DNA of 64,000 nt, from assembly GCA_014382585.1 (NCBI GenBank), contig JACNJL010000041.1, positions 62,001-126,000 on the forward strand, given 5' to 3'. The stretch is from Limisphaerales bacterium. GTDB taxonomy: Bacteria; Verrucomicrobiota; Verrucomicrobiia; Limisphaerales; UBA1100. This document shows positions 1 through 9,077 of the stretch, in pieces. Every line of letters starts with the position of its first letter. Position 1 is the first letter of the stretch. Both the position numbers and the translations under genes were made by a program. Below the pieces are notes generated by a model that did not search any database, was not told the DNA's origin, and saw only the letters and a program-made list of their open reading frames with translations.

Positions 1-64
1 GCCAAGTATTCAAGAGAAAGCACACGCGCAAAACAACATGCCCGGCGTTTGTTGGCAATGAAAA

Positions 65-141
65 TGGCACTCCCGGCTGGACTCGAACCAGCGACCAGCG
101 GTTTAGAAAACCGCTGCTCTATCCAACTGAGCTACGGGAGC
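65..141 (-). tRNA. tRNA-Arg (anticodon TCT)
   Basis: On the minus strand the sequence folds into a full cloverleaf of 77 nt. The acceptor stem GCTCCCG pairs with CGGGAGT (one G-U at the end). The anticodon stem GCGGT/ACCGC encloses TTTCTAA, giving anticodon TCT, which reads AGA. The T arm contains GGTTCGAGTCC. The 3' CCA is encoded and is followed by TTTT. A promoter-like pair lies immediately upstream. Confidence 0.97.
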
Positions 142-148
142 CCGCTCC

Positions 149-177
149 AATTTATGGTTCAATTCGTAATGCGGCAA
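149..177 (-). promoter_or_regulatory. Promoter of tRNA-Arg
   Basis: Read on the minus strand: TTGCCG (172-177), a 17-nt spacer and TAAATT (149-154). The expected transcription start falls about one base before the mature tRNA 5' end. The boxes each match 4 of 6 bases of the sigma-70 consensus. The placement supports the call; no experimental evidence is available. Confidence 0.5.
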
Positions 178-206
178 GCCAATCCGGTTGCCCTCAATGA
201 CATCGT

Positions 207-1274
207 GTGATACCAACGCGTGTGGATTGGTTGCGCTTAATGCTGATGATCGGGCTTCCGTTTCTGACGGGGTGCAGCACTATTTCGTATTACGTCCAAG
301 CTGTGCGCGGGCAGGGAGAAATGGTTTTCAAACGCCAACGCATTGAGGCGGTGATAGCGGATCCTGACCAATCGGAGTCCCTTAAATCCCGCTTGCGGCT
401 GGTGACTGCTCTACGCCAGTTCGCTGATGAAGAATTAAATTTATCGGCGGGCAGCAGTTACACGCACTACGTTGCGCTCGACCGCTCAATGGCGTTGTGG
501 GTGGTGAATGCCGCACCGGAATTTTCTCTGGAACTCAAATCGTGGTGGTATCCATTTGTGGGGCGATTCGAAGGAAGAGGGTTTTTTAACAAACAGCAAG
601 CAGAGGGCTTGGCAGGCAAATTGCGGAAGCAAGGCTATGATGTCGCAGTGTCCGGCGCGCCCGCGTATTCTACTTTGGGCTGGTTTGCGGATCCCGTGCT
701 AAGCACGTTTGTGAATTTTAATGATGCGGATTTGGCGGAACTCATTTTCCACGAACTCACTCACCAACGACTTTACATTTCCGGTGACACCACATTCAAC
801 GAAAGCTTCGCCACCGCCACAGCTCAAGCGGCAACCCTGAAATGGTTAGCCGCTCGCGGAAATGAAGAGGCGGTCAATTTATATACTGCTTCGATCAGGC
901 GCCTGGATCGCACCACTCATAAACTACGCAACACACGCAGCGAATTAGACGTCCTGTTTTCGAAACCGAACAGAAATATTGCCACCCGGCGGAAGTTCAA
1001 GGCGGAGATTTATCAGTCCCTGCGGGCCGAACTACAACTTTTAAAGAGTGAGATCGACTTTTCCGGCGTCAAAACCCGCCGAACGGCTCCGATGAATAAC
1101 GCCACATTGGGCTCAATCGCGGTATACCACAAATTTGTGCCCGCATTCCGTCAATTATTCCAAAACTGCGACCAAAAATTCCCTGACTATTTCGAAGCCG
1201 TGGAGCGGTTAGGGAAACTCCCGCGCGTTGAGCGCCAGCGTGCGCTTGATGCTCTGTGCATTCCCACTCCTTGA
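207..1274 (+). CDS. Putative lipoprotein aminopeptidase (PF10023-like)
   Basis: A 355-residue protein whose N-terminus carries a signal peptide ending in the lipobox LTGC, so it is probably a membrane-anchored lipoprotein. The zinc-protease motif HELTH is at residues 182-186 and a downstream NESFA places a likely third ligand at Glu199. This pattern matches the predicted aminopeptidase family COG4324/PF10023. The start is uncertain: the annotated codon is GTG, and an in-frame GTG at 222 or ATG at 240 would still leave a signal peptide. It lies next to, but is not clearly in an operon with, the secreted hydrolase that follows. Substrate is unknown. Confidence 0.85.
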   Translation: MIPTRVDWLRLMLMIGLPFLTGCSTISYYVQAVRGQGEMVFKRQRIEAVIADPDQSESLKSRLRLVTALRQFADEELNLSAGSSYTHYVALDRSMALWVVNAAPEFSLELKSWWYPFVGRFEGRGFFNKQQAEGLAGKLRKQGYDVAVSGAPAYSTLGWFADPVLSTFVNFNDADLAELIFHELTHQRLYISGDTTFNESFATATAQAATLKWLAARGNEEAVNLYTASIRRLDRTTHKLRNTRSELDVLFSKPNRNIATRRKFKAEIYQSLRAELQLLKSEIDFSGVKTRRTAPMNNATLGSIAVYHKFVPAFRQLFQNCDQKFPDYFEAVERLGKLPRVERQRALDALCIPTP

Positions 1275-1305
1275 GTTTGCGATTAGCGGACGGTACACTT
1301 TACGC

Positions 1306-3258
1306 ATGCAACGATTTCTTGCCTTACTGCTCGGGATCCCTTTGGGGGCTCTTGCCGCCAGTGCGCCGCCGGCGGGTGTTCCTATTTCCCAAAAAGACCG
1401 AGCTGAACTCAGCGCCGCCGCCAATGCGCTTAAATCGGGCATTGACGATTATAAGGGCGGGCAACACCAACTGCTGCCGGATGTCATCATTTTCTATAAT
1501 GCCGTCCGATATGCATTGGATGACCAGATGTTTTATCAGACAAAGGATGTGGATTCAGCGCGCAAATTACTCGCTCTCGGCAATGAACGCCTTGCGCAGT
1601 TGAAATTAGGCAAGCATCCTTGGACCACTACCATAGGGCTCGTGCCGCGCGGATATCGCTCGCGATTGGATGATTCGGTGATTCCGTACGGCTTGGAAGT
1701 GCCCGCCAATTATCATCCGAAAGCACACCAAAAATGGCGTTTAGATATTTGGCTTCATGGCCGCAATAATACGCTGAGTGAAGTGCGTTTTCTCACGGAC
1801 CGGCTTTACCGCAAAAGTACGTTTGCGCCGAAAGACACGATTGTGCTGCATCCGTACGGTCGATTTTGCAATGCCTATAAATTTGCCGGGGAAGTGGATG
1901 TGATGGAGGCGTTGCGGCATGTGCAACTTCACTATGGGATCGACCGTCAACGCATTAGCGTGCGCGGTTTTTCAATGGGCGGCGCCGGCGCGTGGCACAT
2001 CGGCGCGCACCACGCCGGTCATTGGGCCGCCATTGCACCGGGTGCGGGGTTCGTCGAAACGGCAGTGTATCAAAATATTTTCGCAAAGAAACCAGCGCCG
2101 ACTTGGTGGGAACAGAAATTGTGGAATCTGTACGATGTGCCCCCTATCGCGGCAAATTTTGCAAACACGACGACTGTGGCTTACAGCGGGGAAATTGATA
2201 AACAAAAACAAGCCGCCGACTTGATGGCTTCGGCGTTCAAGCGCGAAGGAATGGAATTGACCCACCTCATCGGCCCCAAGGTGGGCCACAAATATGAACC
2301 AAAAACCAAGCTGGAAGTTGCTCGCCGAGTGGATGCTGCCGCGAACAAGGGCGCAATTTCGCATGCACGCAAAGTCCGCCTAACCACATTCACGCTCCGG
2401 CAAAACCGGATGAAATGGCTTTCAGTTTGGGGGTTGGAGCAACACTGGAAAGAAGCGCGCGTGGAGGCGGAGTATGTGGATGATTGGCAGTATCGCGTTA
2501 AAACACAAAATGTAACCGCGTTGAAGCTTGGACAATTGGAAGTTCCGAACCAGGGCACAACTAATTATGTGATAAAAATTGATGGCCAAACACTGAAAAC
2601 AAAACCGAAACGCAATGCGCCGATTCTGTTGCGCAAGTTTGAAAACCGTTGGGAGGTCGTGCTCAGTCTGCAGCAGAATTCACTTGTGAAATTGCCCGGC
2701 TTACAGGGACCAATTGATGATGCGTTTCTGGATCGATTTTTGATCGTGAAGCCGAGCGGCAAACCGATGAATGCCGTGCTTGGCAAATGGGTGGATCGTG
2801 AAATGAACGAAGCCATTACGCAGTGGCATCGACAATTCCGGGGCAACGCGCGCGTGATTTCTGACACCCATCTCACGCAAAAAGATTTTTCGCAAAACCT
2901 GATTCTATGGGGCGACCCAAAAAGCAATTCGATGATCGCCAAAATTGCCGGCCACTTGCCAATCGTTTGGACTCAAAAAGGAATCCAACTCAAAGATAAA
3001 TCATGGCCCGCCGATAAATTTGTGCCGGTCTTGATTTACCCAAACCCGTTTAACCTCCGGCATTACATAGTGATCAACAGCGGTTTTACGTTTTCAGAAT
3101 ACGGGCACTTGAGCAATTCCATGCAAAATGCGAAGCTCCCCGATTACGCCGTGTTGGACATGCGCGTGCCGATTGCCAAACGCATCCCAAAAGGTATCGC
3201 GCATGCAGGGTTTTTTGGCGAACGCTGGGAGCTGACCCGTTCAGAAGGAAAAGATTAA
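1306..3258 (+). CDS. Secreted alpha/beta hydrolase (prolyl oligopeptidase/esterase-like)
   Basis: A 650-residue protein. I chose the ATG at 1306 because it opens a signal peptide (MQRFLALLLGIPLGALAAS); a longer reading starts at 1228 inside the preceding gene. The nucleophile-elbow motif GFSMG (Ser223) is followed by GAGAWHIGAHH, as in prolyl oligopeptidase-type and feruloyl-esterase-type serine hydrolases. A late GHKYEP probably supplies the catalytic His. The C-terminal ~270 residues show no domain I recognise. It is followed after 16 bp by the beta-propeller gene, and the two are probably co-transcribed with the downstream PSCyt2/DUF1501 genes. Peptidase and carbohydrate-esterase activities cannot be separated from sequence alone. 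Confidence 0.78.
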   Translation: MQRFLALLLGIPLGALAASAPPAGVPISQKDRAELSAAANALKSGIDDYKGGQHQLLPDVIIFYNAVRYALDDQMFYQTKDVDSARKLLALGNERLAQLKLGKHPWTTTIGLVPRGYRSRLDDSVIPYGLEVPANYHPKAHQKWRLDIWLHGRNNTLSEVRFLTDRLYRKSTFAPKDTIVLHPYGRFCNAYKFAGEVDVMEALRHVQLHYGIDRQRISVRGFSMGGAGAWHIGAHHAGHWAAIAPGAGFVETAVYQNIFAKKPAPTWWEQKLWNLYDVPPIAANFANTTTVAYSGEIDKQKQAADLMASAFKREGMELTHLIGPKVGHKYEPKTKLEVARRVDAAANKGAISHARKVRLTTFTLRQNRMKWLSVWGLEQHWKEARVEAEYVDDWQYRVKTQNVTALKLGQLEVPNQGTTNYVIKIDGQTLKTKPKRNAPILLRKFENRWEVVLSLQQNSLVKLPGLQGPIDDAFLDRFLIVKPSGKPMNAVLGKWVDREMNEAITQWHRQFRGNARVISDTHLTQKDFSQNLILWGDPKSNSMIAKIAGHLPIVWTQKGIQLKDKSWPADKFVPVLIYPNPFNLRHYIVINSGFTFSEYGHLSNSMQNAKLPDYAVLDMRVPIAKRIPKGIAHAGFFGERWELTRSEGKD

Positions 3259-3274
3259 CCACAGAAATATAGAA

Positions 3275-5560
3275 ATGAAAAATTGGATTTTTTTATTCCT
3301 CGTTTCGCCTTTTGTCTGGGGCGCGCCAAAGCAGCTCCCGCCTGTCTTCGATCCGCCTGATCAACTTTTCCGGATGGCGCCAATGCCACAGAGCAGTCGG
3401 AGTGTAGTCGTGCCTTTATCCAAAACACTGCATTTGGCATTTGATACTCAGCTGTGCCGCATCCACAGCGTTTGGCAGGGTGGAGGATTGAAGTTATTTG
3501 GGCCCGCTTATCACGGCGGAAAACGCCCGTTTATCTGCCAGCCGAATGGGCAGAGTCTTTGGGGTAACCCGCCGATTGCTCCCTGGCGATTTTCGGAGAA
3601 TGGGGAACTCACGGGACAATACAAATCCTGTAAAACTAAATTTATTGGCATCAACACAGACGCAGGAAAGGTGACGTTTGTTTATGAATTGCTGATTCCC
3701 AAAACCCCGCCGGTGGAAATCCGGGAATCTGTCTTTGCCATTAAAGACAGCGTAGTGCGTCAGATTGAAGTTGGGCCTTGCCCGCATGCTTTGATGTATC
3801 TGGCCCACGTTGAAAAAGGGAAGGTGCCACAGAGCTGGGATGAAAATCGCGCCCGCCTTGAGCGGCTCAACAACAAAACGATTGCGACCAATTTTCTGCA
3901 ACCGGTTGGTACGATCGGCGTGCTGAGCTTTTCCCAGCATCAGGGAAATATTACTGTGGAAACTTTCACAGAGGAAGGAACCTTGAAGGGCAACCTTTTT
4001 CATCTTGTAGAAGGCAGCATCGTTGAAATGCAACTTAAGTTCCCCAAGAGCAAGAATCCCTTCACATTTTATTTTTCATCCACGATAGAGCAGGAGAAAC
4101 GATTCAATCTTGTTCATGAATTGAAAAACCCGGCAATCAAACAACTCGTCCCAGCACAAAAACCACTCATCCTCAAAGCGAACCCCCGCGCGCGGAGAAG
4201 TTTTGCCCTGAGCCCCTATTATAAAACAGAGGCGTTTACGTTACCGGAAAAAATGAATTTAATGGTGACGGGCATGGATTGGTTGTCGGAAGATCAGCTG
4301 GCTATTTGTACATACGCCGGTGAAGTTTGGGTGGTGGAAGGCGCCACGGGGCCGATTGAAAAAATGAAGTTCCGCCGATTTGCCCGTGGCATGAATGAGC
4401 CGATGGGGGTGCTGGTGAAAGACGGGAGCATCCACCTTAGCAACAAGGCTGAGCTGACGCGCTTAAGCGATACTAACAATGACGGCATCGCCAATTTTTT
4501 TGAATGCCTCAACCGTGATTGGGATTATACCGGCAGCTACAACGCATTTTCATATGGACCGATACTCGACCGAAAAGACAACTTCGTCGTCGCCAACGCC
4601 GGTCACGCGGGGCGCTGGAGCGCGCGGCATATGGGCTGGGCGTTGCGAATGGCACCAGGCTCCGCCAAGGCGATTCCATTTGCCAGTGGATTTCGGGAAC
4701 CAAATGGCATCGGCACTTTCGGAGCGGATAAAGATATTTTTGTGACCGATAATCAAGGCGCGTGGATCGGGGCGTGCCGGTTGAACCATTTACAGGACGG
4801 CGGCTTTTTCGGGCATCCCGCTTCGATTCCAGCCCGGAAAGAAATGTATGCGGGACGAAAAACTCAAACGTGGCCAGCAATTTGGTTCCCCTATAAATTA
4901 GCCCGCTCCACCAGCGGATTCTGTGAAATCACCGATGATCGATTTGGCCCCTTCAAAGGGCAAATGTTAGTGGGTGATTTTCAAAACGCAATTGTCACGC
5001 GCGTGCAGCTTGAAAAAGTTAACGGCGAATGGCAGGGCGCGGTGTGGCCGTTTTTGAAGGGGTTTCAATCTGGCGTGAATCGGCTTGTGATGGGATCCGA
5101 TGGCCATCTTTATGTGGGTGGCTGCAAGACCGTGGCGTGGGCGGCGAATGCTCCTTTTTCGCAGGGACTTGAGCGGGTAAAGTTTAACGGCAAGATTCCG
5201 TTTGAAATTAAAACAGTCCGCACCATGCCGGATGGGTTTGAGTTAAGTTTCACAAAATCGGTTGACCCCAAAGCCGCTGGCAATGCGGCAGGGTACGATG
5301 TGTGGCAATACAAGTACGAATACCACAAAAAATATGGCTCACCGGAATTCGATCACGACGGTAAAAAAGACAGCTTCACGGTTATCGATGTCACCAGCGC
5401 AACAGTATCTAAAGATGGCTTGAAGGTGCGGCTCCGCCTCAAAGGTTGGAAAGCGGGTTACGTCACCGCGGTGCGCGGCTTAGATGCCAGCAGCACCACC
5501 GGCGAAAAACTGTGGCATGATACGTTTTATTACACGCTAAACCGAATCCCCAAAAACTGA
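3275..5560 (+). CDS. Secreted beta-propeller protein, sorbosone-dehydrogenase-like
   Basis: A 761-residue protein with a clean signal peptide (MKNWIFLFLVSPFVWG). Residues ~20-300 form a region I do not recognise. From ~320 repeated segments of the type GEVWVVEG, GIGTFGADKDIFVTDNQG and GSDGHLYVGG suggest an NHL/PQQ-type propeller, as in glucose/sorbosone dehydrogenase-like PVC proteins. A final domain near residues 640-760 resembles the Ig-like tail often found after such propellers. Unlike many PVC relatives it has no CxxCH haem site. It lies between the hydrolase and the PSCyt2/PSD1 gene. Enzymatic activity is inferred only by resemblance. Confidence 0.6.
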   Translation: MKNWIFLFLVSPFVWGAPKQLPPVFDPPDQLFRMAPMPQSSRSVVVPLSKTLHLAFDTQLCRIHSVWQGGGLKLFGPAYHGGKRPFICQPNGQSLWGNPPIAPWRFSENGELTGQYKSCKTKFIGINTDAGKVTFVYELLIPKTPPVEIRESVFAIKDSVVRQIEVGPCPHALMYLAHVEKGKVPQSWDENRARLERLNNKTIATNFLQPVGTIGVLSFSQHQGNITVETFTEEGTLKGNLFHLVEGSIVEMQLKFPKSKNPFTFYFSSTIEQEKRFNLVHELKNPAIKQLVPAQKPLILKANPRARRSFALSPYYKTEAFTLPEKMNLMVTGMDWLSEDQLAICTYAGEVWVVEGATGPIEKMKFRRFARGMNEPMGVLVKDGSIHLSNKAELTRLSDTNNDGIANFFECLNRDWDYTGSYNAFSYGPILDRKDNFVVANAGHAGRWSARHMGWALRMAPGSAKAIPFASGFREPNGIGTFGADKDIFVTDNQGAWIGACRLNHLQDGGFFGHPASIPARKEMYAGRKTQTWPAIWFPYKLARSTSGFCEITDDRFGPFKGQMLVGDFQNAIVTRVQLEKVNGEWQGAVWPFLKGFQSGVNRLVMGSDGHLYVGGCKTVAWAANAPFSQGLERVKFNGKIPFEIKTVRTMPDGFELSFTKSVDPKAAGNAAGYDVWQYKYEYHKKYGSPEFDHDGKKDSFTVIDVTSATVSKDGLKVRLRLKGWKAGYVTAVRGLDASSTTGEKLWHDTFYYTLNRIPKN

Positions 5561-5637
5561 CGTATCGCCGACTCCAGTCGGCCAACGTATGAATCCTCAC
5601 CTTGTTTCCTGTGTCTAATTCCTTTAGGCTCATCGCG

Positions 5638-7641
5638 ATGATTTTTTGGCGGTTAATTTTCTGCAGTTTGGCGCTCGGCACGATTGCCCTAGAAGGTGGG
5701 GAAGGGGAGCATTGGGCATTTCTCAAACCACAACGTCACGCGCTGCCAAAAGTGGAGCAAGCAAACTGGCCACGTAATGCGATCGACCATTTCATTCTTG
5801 CTGAACTCGAAAAAGCAAAACTTCGGCCTTCAGTTCAGGCAACCAAAGCCACACTGCTGCGACGGATCCATTTGGATCTAATCGGACTGCCTCCTACGCC
5901 GGACGAGATTGAATCGTTCCTCGCAGACAAACGCCCGGATGCCTACGGACGCGTTGTCGATCGGTTACTCGCGTCGCCACATTACGGAGAACGATGGGGG
6001 CGCTTCTGGCTCGATGCCGCGCGGTATGCGGACAGTGATGGCTACAGCCACGACGCACCGCGCGTGATGTGGCGTTATCGCGATTGGGTAATTGAAGCAT
6101 TCAACGCCGACCAACCTTTTGACCAATTTGTCATCGAGCAACTTGCCGGCGATATGCTGCCCGGCGCCACGCAAGCTCAACGCATTGCAACTGGTTTCCA
6201 TCGTAACACACAAATCAACACCGAGGGCGGCGTGGACAAGGAGCAATTTCGCATCGACTCCATCATCGACCGTATCGCGACCACGGGCGAGGTAATGTTC
6301 GGCCTCACCTTCGGCTGCGCACAATGCCACGATCATAAATTCGACCCGTTGAAACAAGTTGAATTTTATCGGATGTTCGCCTTTTTCAACCAAGCCGATG
6401 AACCGCGCATAGAAACCCCCACCGCCGCCGAGGCCGCCGCACGCGCAGCGCACGACCTCAAACTAAAAACCCTGCAGGCAAAAATAAATGGCGCTGAAAA
6501 AAACAGCGATGCACAGAAAAAGCTGGTGAAAGAATTGGCCGCATTGACAAAGAAACGGCCCAAATCAACAACTGCATTAGTAATGCGCCAACGCAATTCG
6601 CCGCGCAAAACATTCCGACTGGTGAAAGGAGATTTTACGCGGCCATCCGAAGAAGTGAAACCAGGCGTCCCGGCCGTGCTGCATCCGTTCCCTGATCAGG
6701 AAAAAGCCGACCGGCTGCAATTTGCACGTTGGGTGGCCAGCCGCGAAAACCCACTGCTCGCGCGCGTAACCGTGAATCGGATGTGGCAGCACCACTTTGG
6801 CGTGGGCTTGGTGCAAACAGAAAATGACTTCGGAACGCAAGGCACACGGCCCTCGAACTATGCATTGCTCGATTGGCTTGCCACGGAATTTGTGCGATTG
6901 AAATGGAGTCGCAAAGCGATGCATCGACTGATGGTCACATCGGCCACGTACCGCCAATCTTCAACACAACGCGCGGATTTGCGGCAACTCGATCCATACA
7001 ATCGACTGCTTGGCCGACAGGTGCGGATGCGGTTGGAAGGCGAGATTATTCGCGACAACGCGCTTGCCATCAGCGGATTGCTCAGTCGCAAGCGGGGCGG
7101 CCCCGGCGTGTTTCCACCGCAACCGGACGGATGCATGAACTTGGGGCAACACTCACGAAGCTGGAAAGCCAGTGTTGGCGAAGAACGTTTTCGACGCGCA
7201 ATCTACACGTTTCGCTGGCGCGCGACACCGCATCCAGCGTTAAAAATTTTTGACACGCCCGACGCCTTCGCCGCTTGTACGCGGCGTCTCCGTTCCAACA
7301 CCCCGTTGCAGGCGCTTACGTTGCTGAATGATCCGGCGTACTTTGAAATCAATATCGGTTTTGCGCGACGGATCCTTAATCACGAAGGGAAGGGGAGCGA
7401 TCTCGAAAAACTACGATTCGCCTTTCATCTGTGCCTCGCCCGAAACCCCGATGCAGATGAAACCAAAATCCTATCCAGTTTATTGAAACAAGAAATGACT
7501 GCATTCACCAAAGACCCGACCCAAGCGGAGACTTTGCTAAAGGGACGCGAAACCGGCGGGCTCCCCGTGATTGAATTGGCCGCATGGACAATTGTTGCGC
7601 GGGTGCTGATGAATATTGACGAAACGATCACACGAGAATGA
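5638..7641 (+). CDS. PSCyt2/PSD1 (DUF1549-DUF1553) protein without cytochrome domain
   Basis: A 667-residue exported protein. The ATG at 5638 opens a signal peptide (MIFWRLIFCSLALGTIALEG); an upstream in-frame TTG at 5602 is less likely. Residues ~25-270 are a PSCyt2/DUF1549 domain (RRIHLDLIGLPPT, YGERWGRFWLDAARYADSDG) ending in CAQCHDHKFDPL, Cys227-Cys230-His231. Residues ~350-640 are the PSD1/DUF1553 domain (NPLLARVTVNRMWQHHFG, RSNTPLQALTLLNDP). The N-terminal PSCyt1 haem domain of many homologues, including the second copy in this window, is absent. Its stop overlaps the start of the DUF1501 gene by 4 bp. Molecular function is unproven; such pairs accompany polysaccharide and sulfatase loci in PVC bacteria. 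Confidence 0.9.
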   Translation: MIFWRLIFCSLALGTIALEGGEGEHWAFLKPQRHALPKVEQANWPRNAIDHFILAELEKAKLRPSVQATKATLLRRIHLDLIGLPPTPDEIESFLADKRPDAYGRVVDRLLASPHYGERWGRFWLDAARYADSDGYSHDAPRVMWRYRDWVIEAFNADQPFDQFVIEQLAGDMLPGATQAQRIATGFHRNTQINTEGGVDKEQFRIDSIIDRIATTGEVMFGLTFGCAQCHDHKFDPLKQVEFYRMFAFFNQADEPRIETPTAAEAAARAAHDLKLKTLQAKINGAEKNSDAQKKLVKELAALTKKRPKSTTALVMRQRNSPRKTFRLVKGDFTRPSEEVKPGVPAVLHPFPDQEKADRLQFARWVASRENPLLARVTVNRMWQHHFGVGLVQTENDFGTQGTRPSNYALLDWLATEFVRLKWSRKAMHRLMVTSATYRQSSTQRADLRQLDPYNRLLGRQVRMRLEGEIIRDNALAISGLLSRKRGGPGVFPPQPDGCMNLGQHSRSWKASVGEERFRRAIYTFRWRATPHPALKIFDTPDAFAACTRRLRSNTPLQALTLLNDPAYFEINIGFARRILNHEGKGSDLEKLRFAFHLCLARNPDADETKILSSLLKQEMTAFTKDPTQAETLLKGRETGGLPVIELAAWTIVARVLMNIDETITRE

Positions 7642-9077
7642 CGCCCAATACCCATAACCTGCAAGCCGCCACCCGCCGACATTTCTTCAGCCGATGCGGA
7701 ATGGGGCTCGGCTCCATTGCATTGGCGTCCTTAATGGGCGAGCAGGCATCAGCAAAACAAACGAACCCGTTTGCGCCAAAACAGCCGCATTTTCTGCCCA
7801 AGGCGAAGAACGTAATCTTTCTCTTCATGGCCGGCGGGCCGTCACATTTGGATTTGTTTGACTGGAAACCGGAACTCAAAAAACGACACGGACAGCCCAT
7901 CCCCGAGTCGTTTACCAAAGGCAAACGGTTTGCGTTTATGAACAGTTCGTTCAAAGACGCAAACAAATTGCAGGGCACCATTCGTGATTTCAAACAACAC
8001 GGTCAATGCGGAATGTGGGTGAGTGAATGCTTCCCGCACATCGGCACAGTAGCAGATGAGTTGACGCTGGTGCGCACCTGCAAAACTGAACTATTCAACC
8101 ACGCGCCAGCCAAACTATTCATGAACACCGGCACCGGACTCTTCGGCCGCCCAAGTATGGGTTCGTGGGTGACGTACGGCATCGGTACCGAATCGCGCGA
8201 TTTGCCAGGATTCATGGTGCTGCAATCAGGCCCGCGCGGACCGCGGGGTGGGGGAGTCAATTGGGCCAGCGGCTTCCTGCCCACAACATTTCAGGGCGTA
8301 CCATTGCGCGGAAATGGCGACCCCATCCTTAATCTGGCTAGCCCCAAAGGCATCAGTGACACCCGCCAGCGAGAATCAATTGATGCAGTGCGCGCGTTGA
8401 ATCTCAAACGCGCGATCGAGACGGGTGATTCGGAAATTCAAACGCGCATCGCCAGCTACGAGATGGCGTACCGTATGCAAAGCAGCGCGCCGGAGCTCAT
8501 TGATATTAAGAGCGAAAGCAAAGCCACGCTCGACCTTTACGGCGCGCAACCCGGCAAGGCTAGTTTTGCCAACAATTGCCTGCTCGCACGCCGACTCGTC
8601 GAGCGCGGGGTTCGCTTCGTGCAGCTTTACCACACCAACTGGGATTCACACGGCGGCCCATCCCAAACACTCACGAAGGATTTCGATAAGGTCACCAAAG
8701 ATGTCGATCAACCGTGCGCCGCGCTCATCCGCGACCTCAAGGCGCGCGGACTACTTGACGACACATTAGTCATCTGGGGCGGAGAGTTCGGGCGCACGCC
8801 GATGAGTGAAAAACGCGAAACACCCGGTCGCAACCACCACATCGACGCCTTTAGCATGTGGTTCGCCGGGGGCGGCATCAAGCCCGGCAATCTAGTGGGC
8901 GAGACTGACGAGTTTGGCTTTGGCGCAGCTTCCGACGAATGCCATGTCCATGACCTCCACGCCACCATCCTTCACCAACTCGGCATTGACCACGAACGCC
9001 TCACATTTCGTTTCCAAGGCCGCGACTTTCGCCTCACTGACGTCGAAGGCAAGGTCATTAAACAAATGCTGGCGTGA
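7638..9077 (+). CDS. DUF1501 family Tat-exported protein
   Basis: A 479-residue protein of the sulfatase-like DUF1501 family. The N-terminus contains a twin-arginine signal (RRHFFSRCGMGLG followed by a hydrophobic stretch ending ASA). Family motifs include FLFMAGGPSHLDLFDWKP, YHTNWDSHGG, WGGEFGRTP and GRNHHIDAFSMW, a likely metal-binding fold of the alkaline-phosphatase/arylsulfatase superfamily. It is translationally coupled to the PSCyt2/PSD1 gene through ATGA. The downstream tilS again overlaps by 4 bp, so housekeeping expression may be tied to this cluster. Substrate is unknown. Confidence 0.93.
   Translation: MTPNTHNLQAATRRHFFSRCGMGLGSIALASLMGEQASAKQTNPFAPKQPHFLPKAKNVIFLFMAGGPSHLDLFDWKPELKKRHGQPIPESFTKGKRFAFMNSSFKDANKLQGTIRDFKQHGQCGMWVSECFPHIGTVADELTLVRTCKTELFNHAPAKLFMNTGTGLFGRPSMGSWVTYGIGTESRDLPGFMVLQSGPRGPRGGGVNWASGFLPTTFQGVPLRGNGDPILNLASPKGISDTRQRESIDAVRALNLKRAIETGDSEIQTRIASYEMAYRMQSSAPELIDIKSESKATLDLYGAQPGKASFANNCLLARRLVERGVRFVQLYHTNWDSHGGPSQTLTKDFDKVTKDVDQPCAALIRDLKARGLLDDTLVIWGGEFGRTPMSEKRETPGRNHHIDAFSMWFAGGGIKPGNLVGETDEFGFGAASDECHVHDLHATILHQLGIDHERLTFRFQGRDFRLTDVEGKVIKQMLA

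Noticed and set aside
5602-5630. Promoter TTGTTT-17-TAGGCT before the first PSCyt2/PSD1 gene
   Set aside because: Spacing fits the leaderless pattern, but both boxes match only 3 of 6 bases, and the gene is likely read from upstream.
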